Positions 24,301-37,800 of a stretch of 64,000 nt of DNA are shown piece after piece; the first letter of the stretch is position 1; every line of letters starts with the position of its first letter. Source of the DNA: Agrostemma githago (taxonomy: Eukaryota > Streptophyta > Magnoliopsida > Caryophyllales > Caryophyllaceae); contig OY288251.1 in assembly GCA_958450325.1 (NCBI GenBank), positions 63,381,666 through 63,445,665 on the forward strand, given 5' to 3'. A program made the translations under genes and the position numbers. A model generated the notes under the pieces. The model was not told the DNA's origin and did no database searches. It saw only the letters and a program-made list of their open reading frames with translations.

Positions 24301-27100
24301 CACATCACGGCATTGTCTTTAATCCATGAGACAAGAAACATAAGAATAAGTTTCATAATGATGATATTATTAACCTTATTGATAAAGCTCAACTGAGGTG
24401 AATGGATCTTGTTTAGATGGATAAATGACATTACAAGTGACTCCTATTAATTGTAGTGGGAGGGTACTTAGACTTGTTAGATAACACATATACAGATACG
24501 TGTGAGTTTAACTAGTGATGTTGCAAAATGGGTAACATGTATGGTTTTGTTCATTTGATGAAATTGGAACTGAATGATTTGAATTGTTCAAGAAAATTCA
24601 GATGAAAGTACATGATCAACTTGATAAGTTGGTACGAGTCGTTCGATATGATTGAAACAGGGAGGAATTGAACTAAAAGATAGTGATCATCTTAGAAGTA
24701 GTAAGTGTTTCAAACTACATCGAACCATATTTGATATGATTTAGTCAATGATGAGTCATATGCAGATTTTATTGACATTTTAGAAGATTATGCACTATAA
24801 AAGTCTTTGTACAATGTTGATGAGATTGTCCATGAAAGTCAAAGAATAGACACCATATAAGATATGGATTGAAAATGTTCTAAAATAGTCTTTTCTTAAT
24901 TATCAAGTCTTAAAGTTTAGAGAAAATCGTTTTCTAGAACTTAGACTCAATTAAGACATTTGTTTTATTAGGGATATTATGTTAATTCTACAAATCATCC
25001 AAAGAACAAAATTGTTTTGTTGCATGGGGTGTTATGTTTCTTTTTAAAAATATGTGATTTCTAATAGAAACAGTGGGAGTAGAATCGACCTTGAATTGTT
25101 CAAGATTAACAGGAATTCTCTACAACTGTTGAAGAGGATATTAATGCATCCATGAAAAGTCATGATCATCTTACCTGCAAAATATTACCCTACATAGGTT
25201 TGACCTATGATGAAACAATAATGGGCAAAGACTCCAAAAGTCACATAAAATCAAATAGATTTCATATACCATAATTACTAAGTATAGACTTTGGTTAAAT
25301 GGGTCTTATAGTGAAGAATAGTCTTCAATATAAAGATGATGTGGATTGATAAGAGTATCTATGGAGCATAATTGGTAGTTAAGGATTGATCTCATAGTAA
25401 TGACTATGGAAAAACCTTTTTACAACATTATGCTTAAGTCTATTAAGATTGATTTAGCATTTTGATTGTCATCACTCATTTGATGAGTTTTGGACATATA
25501 TGTGTAAAATACATTTCTTGAAAGAGATGCAATATGATGTGTGTGCGGCATATCATATGAATTTCATATTATCAAAAATTGCTAGACAGATGTGAATGAT
25601 CCAATTTGATTGGAGCAAGTATTATGGAGTAGTATCTTCGTTCTTAATGTGGTAATTCAAAGATGTTTGTTTTCCGTTGAGACGAAGAAAGACAGTGTGT
25701 ACAAGAGACCAGTGAGAGTGCATTTATCGTTATGATTTGGTATGTAAGTGACATATTTCTCTAACTAAACGACATTTAATTGCTTTGCAAAGAATGTGTT
25801 TATTATGTGCTCGTGTGACGAGTAGATACTAATCTGGTGAGTGTCACTAGAATGCTATCTAAGAATTGTTTCTTTGCGCTTGAGAAGCAAAAAGGAGAAT
25901 TGTTTAAGAGACGCGCATGATGTGATAAGCGAATTATTGTAAACAAGTTACAACGATTCATATTTCCAAATAGACAAAATTTAATGAGATCGTAATCTCA
26001 TTAAATTTTGTTTTGGATGAGAAGTTGTGTGTTGGAACGATTCCAAGGACAACTTTGTGACTAGTATTATAACTAAAGTTAGTGTTCTATTGCTTTTGAA
26101 GCAAATAGACGTTTGGTTACGAATCAAACACGCACTCAACTTTAAAGTTTATGAAGCAATTTGTTGCTTATGAAACTAACAGTTTGCCTTAATTGAGAGA
26201 AGGTAGATTGATCATATGCTTGTAAATAACTGATACAAATGTTGTATGTCCCAAAACCTCCTCTACATAAAGATCATATTGGTTATGATCGGTATAAGAC
26301 GCATGGGCGAGTGGTCTTAGTACTTTTAGTGGTGTTTGGTTTAGTGGGAGTTATTTCGATAATTGATATATGTATGACATACTGTCATTTGGTTAATGTA
26401 ACCGAGTTTTGTCCCTAAATAGTTTGCATTGATGAAATAGATCACTAAGTACGTGACTTAGTCTTGGAACTCTATTTGGATGATGTAATTATTTTTTCTC
26501 TAGTCAGGGTATTGTGTCGGGACATTTGAATACCCTTAAATGACTGGTGTGTGAGTTGGTTGATGACTAAGTTCCTTGAGTCATAGGTATTGAGATACTA
26601 AACCATGCACACGGGTGTATGTTAAGAACATTCATTAGACAGACCCGCCGAAAAGAATTTTACTAAGATTTTGCTTAGTGTCAGTAAAGTTCTTTGCAAG
26701 TTATGAACTTGTACGGTCTTTAGACCTGAGTCTTTGACTATTCTGTACATGTGATGTGTATGCTTTGATACTATTCCTCGTCAGCTGTGAAAGGGGGCTA
26801 TGGATGGTTATTGGGCATGCATGGATCATGTGATAGGATGTGGTTAGACAAGAGGGGATTTGCTCTTCCTTTATTGAAGGGAATTTATTGTTTCTTGGCC
26901 ACTCGAAGAGTGTAACTTGTGCAAATGCGTGGCCGCGCTCAGATAGGATGATTGTCATCTATCTGCTCTTTTAACAAGTCAACTCAAAGATTCGAGTAAA
27001 AGATTGAGACATGTGAGGATGACACTTCTTCTTACCTCATTCTCAATTGGAGACAATAGTAGCAAAGAGACTTAACGTCGTTCTTGAGAGGACATGTACA
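21331..27100 (+). pseudogene. Degenerate interior of the copia-type element
   Basis: No frame longer than about 100 codons on either strand and no clear gag or pol domain. One weak trace of a reverse transcriptase box may exist near 26480 (LELYLDDVI in one frame), in the expected 3' half, but it is surrounded by stops. The composition is even and AT-rich. Either the coding region decayed before the last move or the element is a large non-autonomous derivative. Confidence 0.6.
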
Positions 27101-27110
27101 AGTGGGAGAC
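27101..27110 (+). other. Polypurine tract
   Basis: AGTGGGAGAC directly abutting the right LTR, the position and composition expected of a plus-strand primer. Confidence 0.75.
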
Positions 27111-27827
27111 TGAAGGAGTTATATCCACTGTCCTACGGATTAACCCGCTTAAGTCTATGTATCCGATATGCCTTGCTAGAGGTCGATGTCGGATTGACAT
27201 GTAAATGAGTTACGTGTCTGGTAGTCTTAAGTGGACCCATTGGGTCACACACAATATGTACGGGATATTATTAATATAACGATATTAATTATATCGGGTC
27301 AGTAGTAATACGGACCCAACTGCGTTGTCAGGTTATGGTAATTAGAGTTATACTAATAATCTAATTATGGTAATTAGATTTATGAGAATAACCTAATTCT
27401 ACCTTCTCATCTCCTATATAAGGAGGTTCATATGATGAACCAATATAGGGAATAAAGAGTATTGACTCATAATATATTTTTGTCTTATAAAGAGTTATAA
27501 GAGAGATATAAAGAGAAGTTGTGAGACGGTCTCACGTACCTTTATACTAGCATATACGTCGCAGTTCCGTACCCGTGTGGATACCAAAGGAGGCATCACG
27601 TTTGGGGTGCTTTATTCTGTCCGTGGGAATTATTTATTCTGTCCGTGGAAGATTATTTATTCTGTCCGTGAAGATTATTTATTCTATCCGTGAAGATTAT
27701 GGGTTTATTATACTTCTTATTAATACGTTGTTCCGCTGCAAATAAGGTATAATTGTTATCCATCTACTTTTGTCTTTTCGGTTAATACTCGTAACAAGTC
27801 CTTGGGTTTAATGGTTGTAACCCTACA
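27111..27827 (+). repeat. Right LTR of the copia-type element
   Basis: 717 bases, nearly identical to the left LTR. It lacks the ATATATTTCT-type 10 bases present near 21180 in the left copy. Confidence 0.95.
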
Positions 27828-27832
27828 GTCCA

Positions 27833-28550
27833 TACAATGCTTGATAATGAGAAAGATAGTCGATGATTAAAAGTGCACGAAAACTATGGAGAAACGGTCT
27901 CTCATTAAATTATTGAGTGTCCATTTTATTTGTACCTCTATATGCGTTATTCGTACCTATTTCATTATTAGCTGTTCGTCAGAATCACCATTTCATTTTT
28001 ATAATAAGTTACAAGCGTACCTCTTTTAGTGTAGATTGTGACAATTTTTATGAGTATACTCTTTTATATTAAACGTATCTATCTATTTTATTACTTTTGG
28101 TATTTGGTACAATTATTAAAGTTGTAATTGGTCTCGTAGTAAGTTCAATGAGAGACTGTCTCTTAGTAGATCTCCGGCCTAATGCTGGAGCTCTATTTAC
28201 ACTACACACCCTATAGGTTATAGGGTGAAGATGTGTTGTTTGACAAAGAGACACGTTGGCATTGGATGACGACAAGTATAAAGATAAGGAATGACGGTTA
28301 CTTAGATACACCTCCTAATCACACGATTCACATACAATGAATCTAGTCTCCTCTTTGGATGGGGCGTCAACGACTTCAACATGATAAGTGACGGTTATAA
28401 CTCATGAGAGAGGGTAATTACGATTGATTGCATTTGTTAAGATCAAGTGGGTGTGAGTGAAGCTTAAGTCGTTGTGGACTGGGTAAAGGTTATACTCGAC
28501 TGATCTAACCTGAGATACGCACCTACAAGGCTACGGGTCGTGAGTCGTGG
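27833..28550. other. Intergenic region upstream of the CTR1 gene
   Basis: No gene. A GAGAGACTGTCTC inverted repeat is visible near 28150. Regulatory content cannot be read beyond the TATA-like sequence that follows. Confidence 0.5.
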
Positions 28551-28566
28551 CTATATATATATATAG
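28551..28566 (+). promoter_or_regulatory. TATA-like box of the CTR1 gene
   Basis: CTATATATATATATAG about 310 bases upstream of the start codon. A transcript start about 30 bases downstream would give a leader of roughly 280 bases, without an obvious intron. It could also be only a TA repeat. Confidence 0.5.
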
Positions 28567-28873
28567 TCTATAGGCACCAAACCTTGTCATCTGACTCATC
28601 AGTCTCACCCAAATCAGACGAAGAAAGGAGTAAAGAAGGTGGACTGAAAGTCTGGAAATACTCCGTAGCAATTTCATTACACACTGAGACAGTGTAATTA
28701 CTTTACCTAGCCATAAAGCAATCCATTGTCAAGAGCAGAAACACCCCCAAATTCAATCTAAAACCCTCAATTTCATCCGATCCAACTCCCTAATTTCAAC
28801 AACAACGACAATCAATGGCGGTTCGGTCCCTATTCTAGGGCTTTATCAGTTCCATTTCCAATAATAATCTCCC

Positions 28874-31800
28874 ATGGAAATGCCAGGTAGAAGGTCAAAC
28901 TCAAACTACACGCTCGTTAGTCAAGTCGAGGATCATCCAACCCCGCCCAAACTCTCCGGCGGCGGTGGAGGAGATTGGGATCAGGACCACCGGAACCCTA
29001 ACAATCGGGTCGGAAACATGTTCGCCTTGCAACGGCAGAGTAGCGGCAGTAGTTTCGGCGAGAGTTCGCTTTCCGGCGATTACTACATGCCATCCATATC
29101 CCTACCCGCTGAGGATATGAGGATTGACGGCGGCGTGATGAGGATTGATGGCGGCGGCGGCGGAGGTTCATCCGCGTCGTCCAAGAGCTGGGCGCAGCAG
29201 ACGGAGGAGAGTTATCAGTTGCAATTGGCCTTGGCCTTGAGGCTTTCTTCTGAAGCTGCTTGTGCCGATGATCCTAATTTCTTGGATCCAACGCCCGATG
29301 ATTCCTCCTCGAGGTTGTCGTCTTCGGGTACCACTGAGTCGATTTCTCACCGGTTTTGGGTAATTGTTAACAACTGTTGTTTTTGTGTTTTTTCATTGTT
29401 ATGCTTGTGTGTTGCTTTACCAAACTAGTAGGCGGAACTAGACGTTGAAGGCAAGCTTAGATTGATAATCCCAGGGTGCAACTAGAGTACATTTTAGCTG
29501 AATACTATTTCATAGTCTTCATTGCGTTGTGGCTTTGTTGGAACGATAAGCCTTCCTTCTGCTATTGCCTATTGCTTGCAAGTACAATAACGTTTTATAA
29601 TTCTAGTACTTGTACTTAGATTGATGATTCTAGTACTTTTTAATTTGGCATGATCTAAGAAATACTCTCTCCATCCCCATTTTGTTGTGTTCTTTTTCTG
29701 ACTTGATCCCCCCCCTCCAAAAAACTAAATTAATTAGCGGTCCTTCTCCATAACTTAGTATTTTAGGGTGTGGGTGGGTTGCAGGATTTGGAGGGAAAAG
29801 AAGGGGAGGGGAGTTAGGTATTTAAAATTACTCATTCGGACATAAATGAGGGTGGATGGAAATGTAGGGGAGGGATTCCGAGGAATCCATTTCCACTCCT
29901 AAAACAAATCAAAATTTCTCCCCAATAGGTTAGATTTGGAGGAAAGTTGTATCCAAATAGTCACGCCCCATTCACCATTCCCTTTCCCTTTCCCTTCCAT
30001 CCTCCCCCCTTTCCCTCCTATTTTACTATCGAAACACACCCTGTTTGGATTGACGGTTTTGAAAGGAAAGGAAAGGAAGGGGAGGGGGAGTAAGGGATAT
30101 AGAATCACTTGTTTGGTTAGCTAATGAGGATGAAGGGAAATGGAGGGGGAGAGATTTGGAGGGATCCATTCTCCCTCCTCCAAGGCAAATCATAATCTCT
30201 CCAACATTGGAAAGGTTTGGAGGGAAATTGTATCTCAATACTCAGACCTCATTCCCCCTCCCCTCCCTCTTATTTTGCTACCCAAACAAAGCCTTAAGGA
30301 TTATTTAGTATAAAGTCATAAGGTGAAGGAATTGTAAGATGTCTGTGCATTTAGTTAAATGCTCCATCTGGGTTTGGCATTAAGCGCATAATATTAGATT
30401 TGTCTACCATACTATCGTATCAAGTCTTAAATTGGGATTTAATGTGTTCCCCGTGTGAATTATCCTCCATTAATATTTAATGCCTTTTCTTTCATTTTCT
30501 TTGTTTTCTACTCCGTAATACGTTCCTATCTCTAATGAGGTTGGTAATGTAGTCAAATGAACACAATGCCAAGTCTTGTGATTGGGCCTCATTAAGGCGA
30601 ACATCCACTAGGAACATTTCAAATAGAATTGCACACACATCTTCTTAGTGCCTTTGTTTTATTGGCTTGTACCAAACAAGCCGTTAATCCACATAGAAGT
30701 CTAGATTTTAGTCTATGACAAGTATTAACCCATGCAAAATTGCGTGGTTTGCTATTAAAATATTTGTCCCACTGAAATACATACAATGCTCTTTTATACA
30801 TGTTTTATGTGTCTATTAGGAGTTTTATAGTGATCATGGGTAAATAGTTAGGTTGTTATGTTCGTCACTTAATATTCTAATCCCCAGAGGGAGTGCCACA
30901 TCACCTTTTTTTGTGAGGGTGGATGGGAAGGCTTAAAAAGACATTGTTATAGTAAGTGAAGGATTACTGTTGCTTGTTCATTTTGCTGGAAAAGTAGTAG
31001 CGATTATAGACGTAGGGGTGAGGAGCTGTCGTAGAGTCTTGACAAAGCCAAGGGCCCAAGGCTATAAAAATAAGTTTGATGGGACTGAAATTGGACCTTA
31101 AAACATAAAAGGACCGGATCAATGTTTAAATGCGGTATGTCTTAAACAGAAAACAAATAATAATTTCATTCTTAGGTATACTGCAACCAATGTTAGACTT
31201 TATTTACATAAATATTTATAATTAATGTAACTATAATATACTTCAAATAATAGTTAGTATTAATATAATAATTGTCAAGATGTTGAATTACTTTATTTGT
31301 CATAATATTCTCTAGTATTTGAATAAATCTATGAATATTTTAGTCTCCTCAGCCCATACCTGAATTTTATAGTCTTGGACAGATCGAACCAAAGATCAGA
31401 ATTCGTAAGTGTGATGGACCTACCCAGATGTAATTTAATTTGGTCTGGTCCATTCTTGAGGTCCAGCTCCGTCCTACTTAGAAGCATAACTCGAAAGATT
31501 CCCCAATGTACCAATTGTTACGTTCTAGTCGTGCAATCTTCTGTTAGCCTGTAATTCTGTAAGTCTGATTGTGTATGGCAATTAGTCCCTCCATTTGATT
31601 GAATTAGCCCATTAGCCTGCCATTTTATAGTAAGCAATTTCATTTAGTTCTCTTGGCTTGTATGTTAATTTTATTTGTCTGACGAGTCATTATTGCCAAT
31701 TCTTCTCATTTCGGCTTTTAAATATTCCTCTGAAGCTTTAATTTGGTTTGTTACCAGGTGAATGGCTCACTTTCTTACTTTGACAAAATTCCTGATGGGT

Positions 31801-34800
31801 TTTATTTGATACACGGGATGGATCCTTATGTATGGACAATGTGCGCTGATTTACAAGAACATGGACGCATTCCTTCAATTGATACTTTAAAGTCAGTAGA
31901 TCCTGTAGTTGAATCTTCACTTGAGGTAATTCTGATTGATCGACGTAGTGATGCCACCTTGAAAGAAATGCTGAACAGGGCTGTGGATATATCTTCCAAG
32001 TGCATTACCTCTGAGGATGTTGTTGATCAACTGGCAAAATTGGTGTGGAATCGGTTGAAGTGAGTCGCTATTTGATCTCTTGCATTCAAGGATTTTCTTA
32101 TCCTTTGCTTTTTTCCCCTTCACATTTTGTGTATCATCTTCCTCTAACATTAAGTTGGTTGTTCACAAGGGGTGCAGCTTCAACCAGGGAGGAGGACTTG
32201 GTTCCCATCTGGGAGGAGTTTAGTGCTAGTCTCAGGGATTGCTTGGGTTCTGTTGTGCTTCCAATTGGCAACCTATCCATCGGACTCTGCAGTCACCGTG
32301 CTTTGTTATTCAAAGTATGCCGTCATTGTTAAATTTGCTGTATACTATCTGAATTAAGCTGTCAGAACTTGATGCAAATTCCTGCCCTCTATTTGTAATA
32401 TTGCGTGGAACTCTATCCTGTTATATTACAATCTATTACGGATTATTATGTTATATTGTTGAAAAGCCTCACTTCCGAAGGACATTTGTCGTGACACTTG
32501 GCAGGTCCTTGCTGATGCAATTGATTTACCATGCCGAATTGCCAAGGGTTGTAAGTTTTGCAGTAGAAACGATGCTACCTCTTGTCTTGTAAGATTTGGG
32601 TTGGACAGGTATGTTGTCTAAAATATTTCAAATCTTTATTGTTGTGTCTTGTGTCTGGTATCATACCTTGGCACATGTCTACCCTTGGTGATCCATATGC
32701 TTGGTGAAGTGAAGCTTTATTTGCTTTGGTTAGATATTATTCATAGTAGCATGAGCGATATTAAGTGATCAACATCTAAATGGTCTGAACACAAAAAGGG
32801 GCCTATATGGGAATACTGTATTTGAGGTTTTTAAATGCCTTGAGAAAGTCTGATATTTATCAAAATAAATGGGTAAGCTTTCTTGACATTTTTCTTTCCC
32901 CTAACAACTTAGAAGTCCTGGCTATTTCCAGCATTTACCTTTTTAGAAATATTACATTCCTATTTATGAAAGTAAACAAGATTTTGGCAGACAATTTATA
33001 TTATGTCCGTTCCATACCTTTTGCAATTGCAGCGAGTTTTAACTTTAAAAGCCTGCTGTATGATTAGTCATTAGGAAAGGAGAGATCTGGTCTGCAGCAG
33101 GAGGTTCTATGTAAACTCATTAAACTTTCCTTCTGACTGGTAGATAATCATAGTGTGACGATCTATAAGAGCTCTTAGTTGTATATTCCCAATGTGTTAA
33201 ACTTTAGCCGAGATGATGTTGGAATTTAAGATCAGAGTATTTGCAAACTATCTAAACCTATTATAAATGTAGGTGTGATTGGGGTTGTGTTGGTCCTGTT
33301 GTTTTAAACAACTGCAATATGTTACCTTTGCAGCAGTTACCTGCATACTTGATTTTCCGTAGTTGCAGGACTTTATTACCACTCTGTTAGTCCTTAGCTA
33401 TCTTCGTTCATTGTTCCACTCTTTTCCAAGCAAAGAAATCTTGCATTGTAACATGTTCTCTTGTATTATTTTAGGGAGTATCTGGTTGATCTGATCGGGC
33501 AGCCAGGTTGCTTATGTGAACCTGATTCTTTGCTCAACGGTCCCTCTTCTATCTCAATATCTTCACCATTGAGATTTCCAAGATTCAAATCAGTTGAACC
33601 TGCCATAGATTTCAGGTCACTGGCGAAACTATATTTTTCGGATTCTCAGTCTCTTAATCTTGTATTTGACGGCCCTTCTACAGGTGATTGTTTGGTTCTC
33701 TTGTTACACTTGCAATAAATTAGGTCTTTCTCTTTGTTATATTGGTTAACAGAGTGAACTTCCCGATAGGGTCCTTCATATTCTGAATTTTGAAGTACAA
33801 TTAGCATCTATTCTTTTCATGTTTTCATCTGGTTACGTATGTGTTTTTCATCGTGTATCACCTCAGAGCAAATGTATTTATATTGATGTTGATACTTTCG
33901 TCGTGAACAATTTCAGTAAGTTCGAAGATTCCGACATATCGATTTTGTAGATGTGCAGTACTTGTGCTTGTTTCTTTTGCTTCTGTAATTTTAACTGATT
34001 TAAATGGGTTATCTCATCAGCACTCATATGCAAGAGATACGAAGGCGTACTAGTAATAGCAATCATAATTTTTTCCCCTTTGCATCTTTTTATTGAAAAA
34101 AGCATATTTATTAGTGAGGTGAAAAAGAGAGGAAGAAATGTAGTGGAAACTTAATATTCGAAGGGAGTAGTATATTTTCCTATGGAAATATCCATTTAGG
34201 CTACACTCTGCTTTGGTACATGCAGTGAAGACTGTTTAGCAAAGTATATTTTTCCCCGCATCTTCCTTCTATTGGATTTTGTATTTTCTTGAAACTTGGA
34301 AGATGCTAATAAATTTCTCTCATCAAGATAAGCTATTTACTGCCCTTGCAGTCTTAATTTTAAAAGGCACACCTTAGGCATGCTGTAGCTCAAGGCTCAT
34401 TTACACACTAAATTGTCTGGGGCCGCTTTAGCTTCGCTTTGCTTGTAATGCTCAACATGTGACGCACAATTCCATATTTAAATCGTCTAGTTCCTTTACT
34501 ATGTTCTTCTTTGTCCATACGTGCTGATAAGAACTCTTTAAAATCCCAAAGATAATATAGCACAATATATTTATCGAAGAAAATAAACTTGTTTGCAAAA
34601 CGATGCATCTCCTGTTCATGTGACGCATGCTTTCTCTTCGCACCTTGTCACCATGAGTTCTAAGTTGCTACTAGTAATGAAGGTTAGAGTTTGGACTCCC
34701 CCTTTCGATTCTCTCCCTCTTTCCGCCCTTCTCCTCGTCCTCTCTCTGTTTGTGATAGGATATGGCTGAATACTATCAAACAAACATCATTCATTATACT

Positions 34801-37800
34801 ATCAACCACTCATTATATTTGCTGACTGCTCATATTTCTGTCTACAACGATGCCATAGTCCCAAAGTGACTAGCAGACTGTTTCATATTTCTTCATCCTA
34901 AATTCTCTGGAATTTGACATGGTATGTATCTTGATGCTGAATTACTTCCTTATATCCCTATAAACAAAATGGATTGAGGAGGAATACTAAATTGTGGTTC
35001 TTGGGATCTTTTGTGAATATGTGCCAGTTATATGGTTAATGTAAACCTTAAGGTCAACCAGTCAATTCAGATGTTTTAAATCATCATATCATGGAGAGAA
35101 ACCCTGATTTAGTTATTTTGACCAACATATGAGGCATTACAAATTGACTTACTATAGGATAATGCACACATCTTATATAATATAGAGATTTTGAATCAGG
35201 TGCTGTGGTGAATGAGCAAGATGTGGGAGATGCAATCTATCATAATCAAGTTTGTAGAAAGCTTTCTGATGGGTCCAATCCTGTTCGTAGCTCAATGAAT
35301 GCCCAAGAAACATCTCAGCAAACTGGTCATGACCGAGATTCCCGCATTTCTGAATCTAGAATACCAGCACAAAATGTTGGACAAGCACCAAGTATCGTCA
35401 GAGAAGCTCTTCCTTCTAGATTTGTTCCTTCCAACGGGCAACCAGTTCTCAATCAATATTCTGATTCGACTAGAACTTCTAGGTTTGAGGCTAGTCTAGC
35501 TTCAAGCAGAGCAGTAAGCGATGCTTCCCTTGACATGGATGATTTGATAATCTCGTGGAGTGATCTTATTATGCGAGATAGGATTGGGTCAGGTATAGCT
35601 CCGAGGAAATGTCATGCTTTGGAGTTATTAATTTCTTATAAATTTTCATCTTTTGAAGATAATGTAACTGCACCAGTGTGGAATGCGCTTTTTGTGGTAC
35701 ATGAAAACATTTGCGGTCTTTGCAATATTGGGATTTGATTTGCGTATTTTTATTGAAATATGCAGGTTCCTTTGGAACTGTTCATCGTGCTGAATGGAAT
35801 GGATCGGTGAGCATCTTATATTATTTTCCCTTTTTTGTTGCCTCGTATATGCTATGAAATGGTGTTCTATATGTCTATAGATATAGTATAATAAAATAAG
35901 AAATAAATAAAATAAAATGGAAGGCGAATAATACAATAAAATAATACTCCCTCCAATTCATAGGAATTGCCCCATTATTTATTCACATGTGAGATATATT
36001 TTATTCAAATGGGGCAATTCTAAGAGTAGGAGGGAGTAATATAAAAAATGCAGTGTCAAATGCAAAATTAAGTTGGAAGCGTTAATAATAAGTTTTTAAA
36101 CGGTTACAAACTCCAAGTTCAAGAAAAAATATTTAGTAAGTGAAAATAATAGTAGGAAAATATAGTTATGAAATAATTTTTGAAAAAAAAAGAATAAATG
36201 AAAAGAACAAAAGTATCGTCCTCAAATATCCGCTGCCACCCGAATCATCTCCCTCCACGCCGTCCTATCCAACGCCATAGCTTCTCCAATCCCAATAACT
36301 TCATATCGTTCTCAAATCTCAATCACTCTAATCGAAATCTGTTTGGGTCTTCCTCGACCCCGCACAAACCCATGCTCTCTCCAACCTCCAAATCTACGTT
36401 TCAATGCGTAAATCGGCATTTGTCTCACATGCTCAAACCATCTTAACCATTCTCCATCAACTTATCCTCTATAAGTGTCACTCGTACTTTCTCCCTAATC
36501 ACCTCATTTCTAAGTCGATCTTTTCATTATGTCCACACATTCATCTTAGCATATGCATTTTTATCACATTCATCTTTTGCACGACTATTCTATACCGTCC
36601 AACATTATGTGCCATATAAAAGTGCAGGCTAATTGTTGTCCGATAAAATTTGTCCTTTTATTAATGAGGTACTCCTTGATCACATAGTAACCTCGTTGCA
36701 CTCTTCCATTTCAACCATCTACCTTCCATCCTATGGGCCAAATCGTCGTCTAATTCTCCATCCTTTTGGAGAATAAACTTGAGATAACGGAAAAAATCTC
36801 ATCCGCGTATCACATTCCCATCAAACGTGATAGCACTTGCCTTTCTAAATTTTCCCTAAATCTGCACTTCAAGTATTCAGTCTTACTTTTTCTTAGCCTA
36901 AAACTACGAGATTCTAATGTATGCCTCCAGAGTTCTAAGTTCCTTTTAACTCTGTCCTTCGTTTCATCAATCAATAATATATCACGGGCAAACATCATAC
37001 ATAAAGGGATGTCATCTTGAATTGACCTTGTCAATTCGTCCATGACTATGGCAGAAAGGAAAGGACTAAGCGCCGAGTCTTTGGGGCACCCAAATCGTAA
37101 TAGGGAATTCCTCCGTCCTTTCCACTGAAGTATGTACAGTTGTACTAGCTCCTTTGTACATGTCTTTAATAATGTCAATATACTTCTTTGACACACTCCT
37201 TTTTGGCTAATGTAAACCACAATACCTCCCTCCTTTGTACATGTCTTTAATAATGTCAATATACTTCTTTGACACACTCCTTTTTGGCTAATGTCAACCA
37301 CAATACCTCCCTGGGTACCTTATCATAAGCTTTCTCTAAATCAATAAAACCATATGCAAGTCTTTCTCCTTATCATAATAGTGTTCCATCATCTGTCTTA
37401 TCAAAAATATTGCTTTCATAGTCGATCTCCCGGGCATAAAGCCAAATTGATTCTCGGATATGTCCACACACTTCCTAAGACGTTGCTCGATCACTCGTTC
37501 CCATAATTTCATAGTATAACTCATCAACTTAGTTCCTCAATAGTTAGAGCACTTGGGACGCCGCCTTTATTCTTATATAAAGGTACTAAAATACTCGTTG
37601 CTAAATAATTTATTTCGTAGGAGGTGGCGGTCAAAATCCTTATGGAACACGATTTTCATCCAGAGCGCTGCAGAGAATTCCTAAGGGAGGTAAGCATCAC
37701 ATGTTCTTCTGTACGTAGCTGGAATGTGTAGTTCCTATTTTCTGTAGGTTGTGTCTAATAAGTTCTCTTTGTTATTAGGTTGCAATAATGAAACGCCTAC

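Larger units (their letters stand above)
20591..27827 (+). mobile_element. Structurally complete copia-type LTR element, coding-dead
   Basis: Two LTRs (20591-21317 and 27111-27827) are flanked by a perfect target duplication GTCCA (20586-20590 and 27828-27832). A primer-binding site TGGTATCAGAGC, complementary to initiator methionine tRNA, starts at 21319. A purine-rich AGTGGGAGAC precedes the right LTR. By eye the LTRs differ by seven substitutions and one 10-base indel, so the insertion is fairly recent. The 5.8-kb interior nevertheless has no long reading frame. The initiator-Met primer site and the AAGTGGGAGAC end are typical of copia. It must have moved, if recently, using proteins from another copy. 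Confidence 0.93.

Noticed and set aside
29936..30238. Short proline-rich frames in CTR1 intron 1
   Set aside because: They lie in MITE-like repeats of an intron and have no similarity to any protein.
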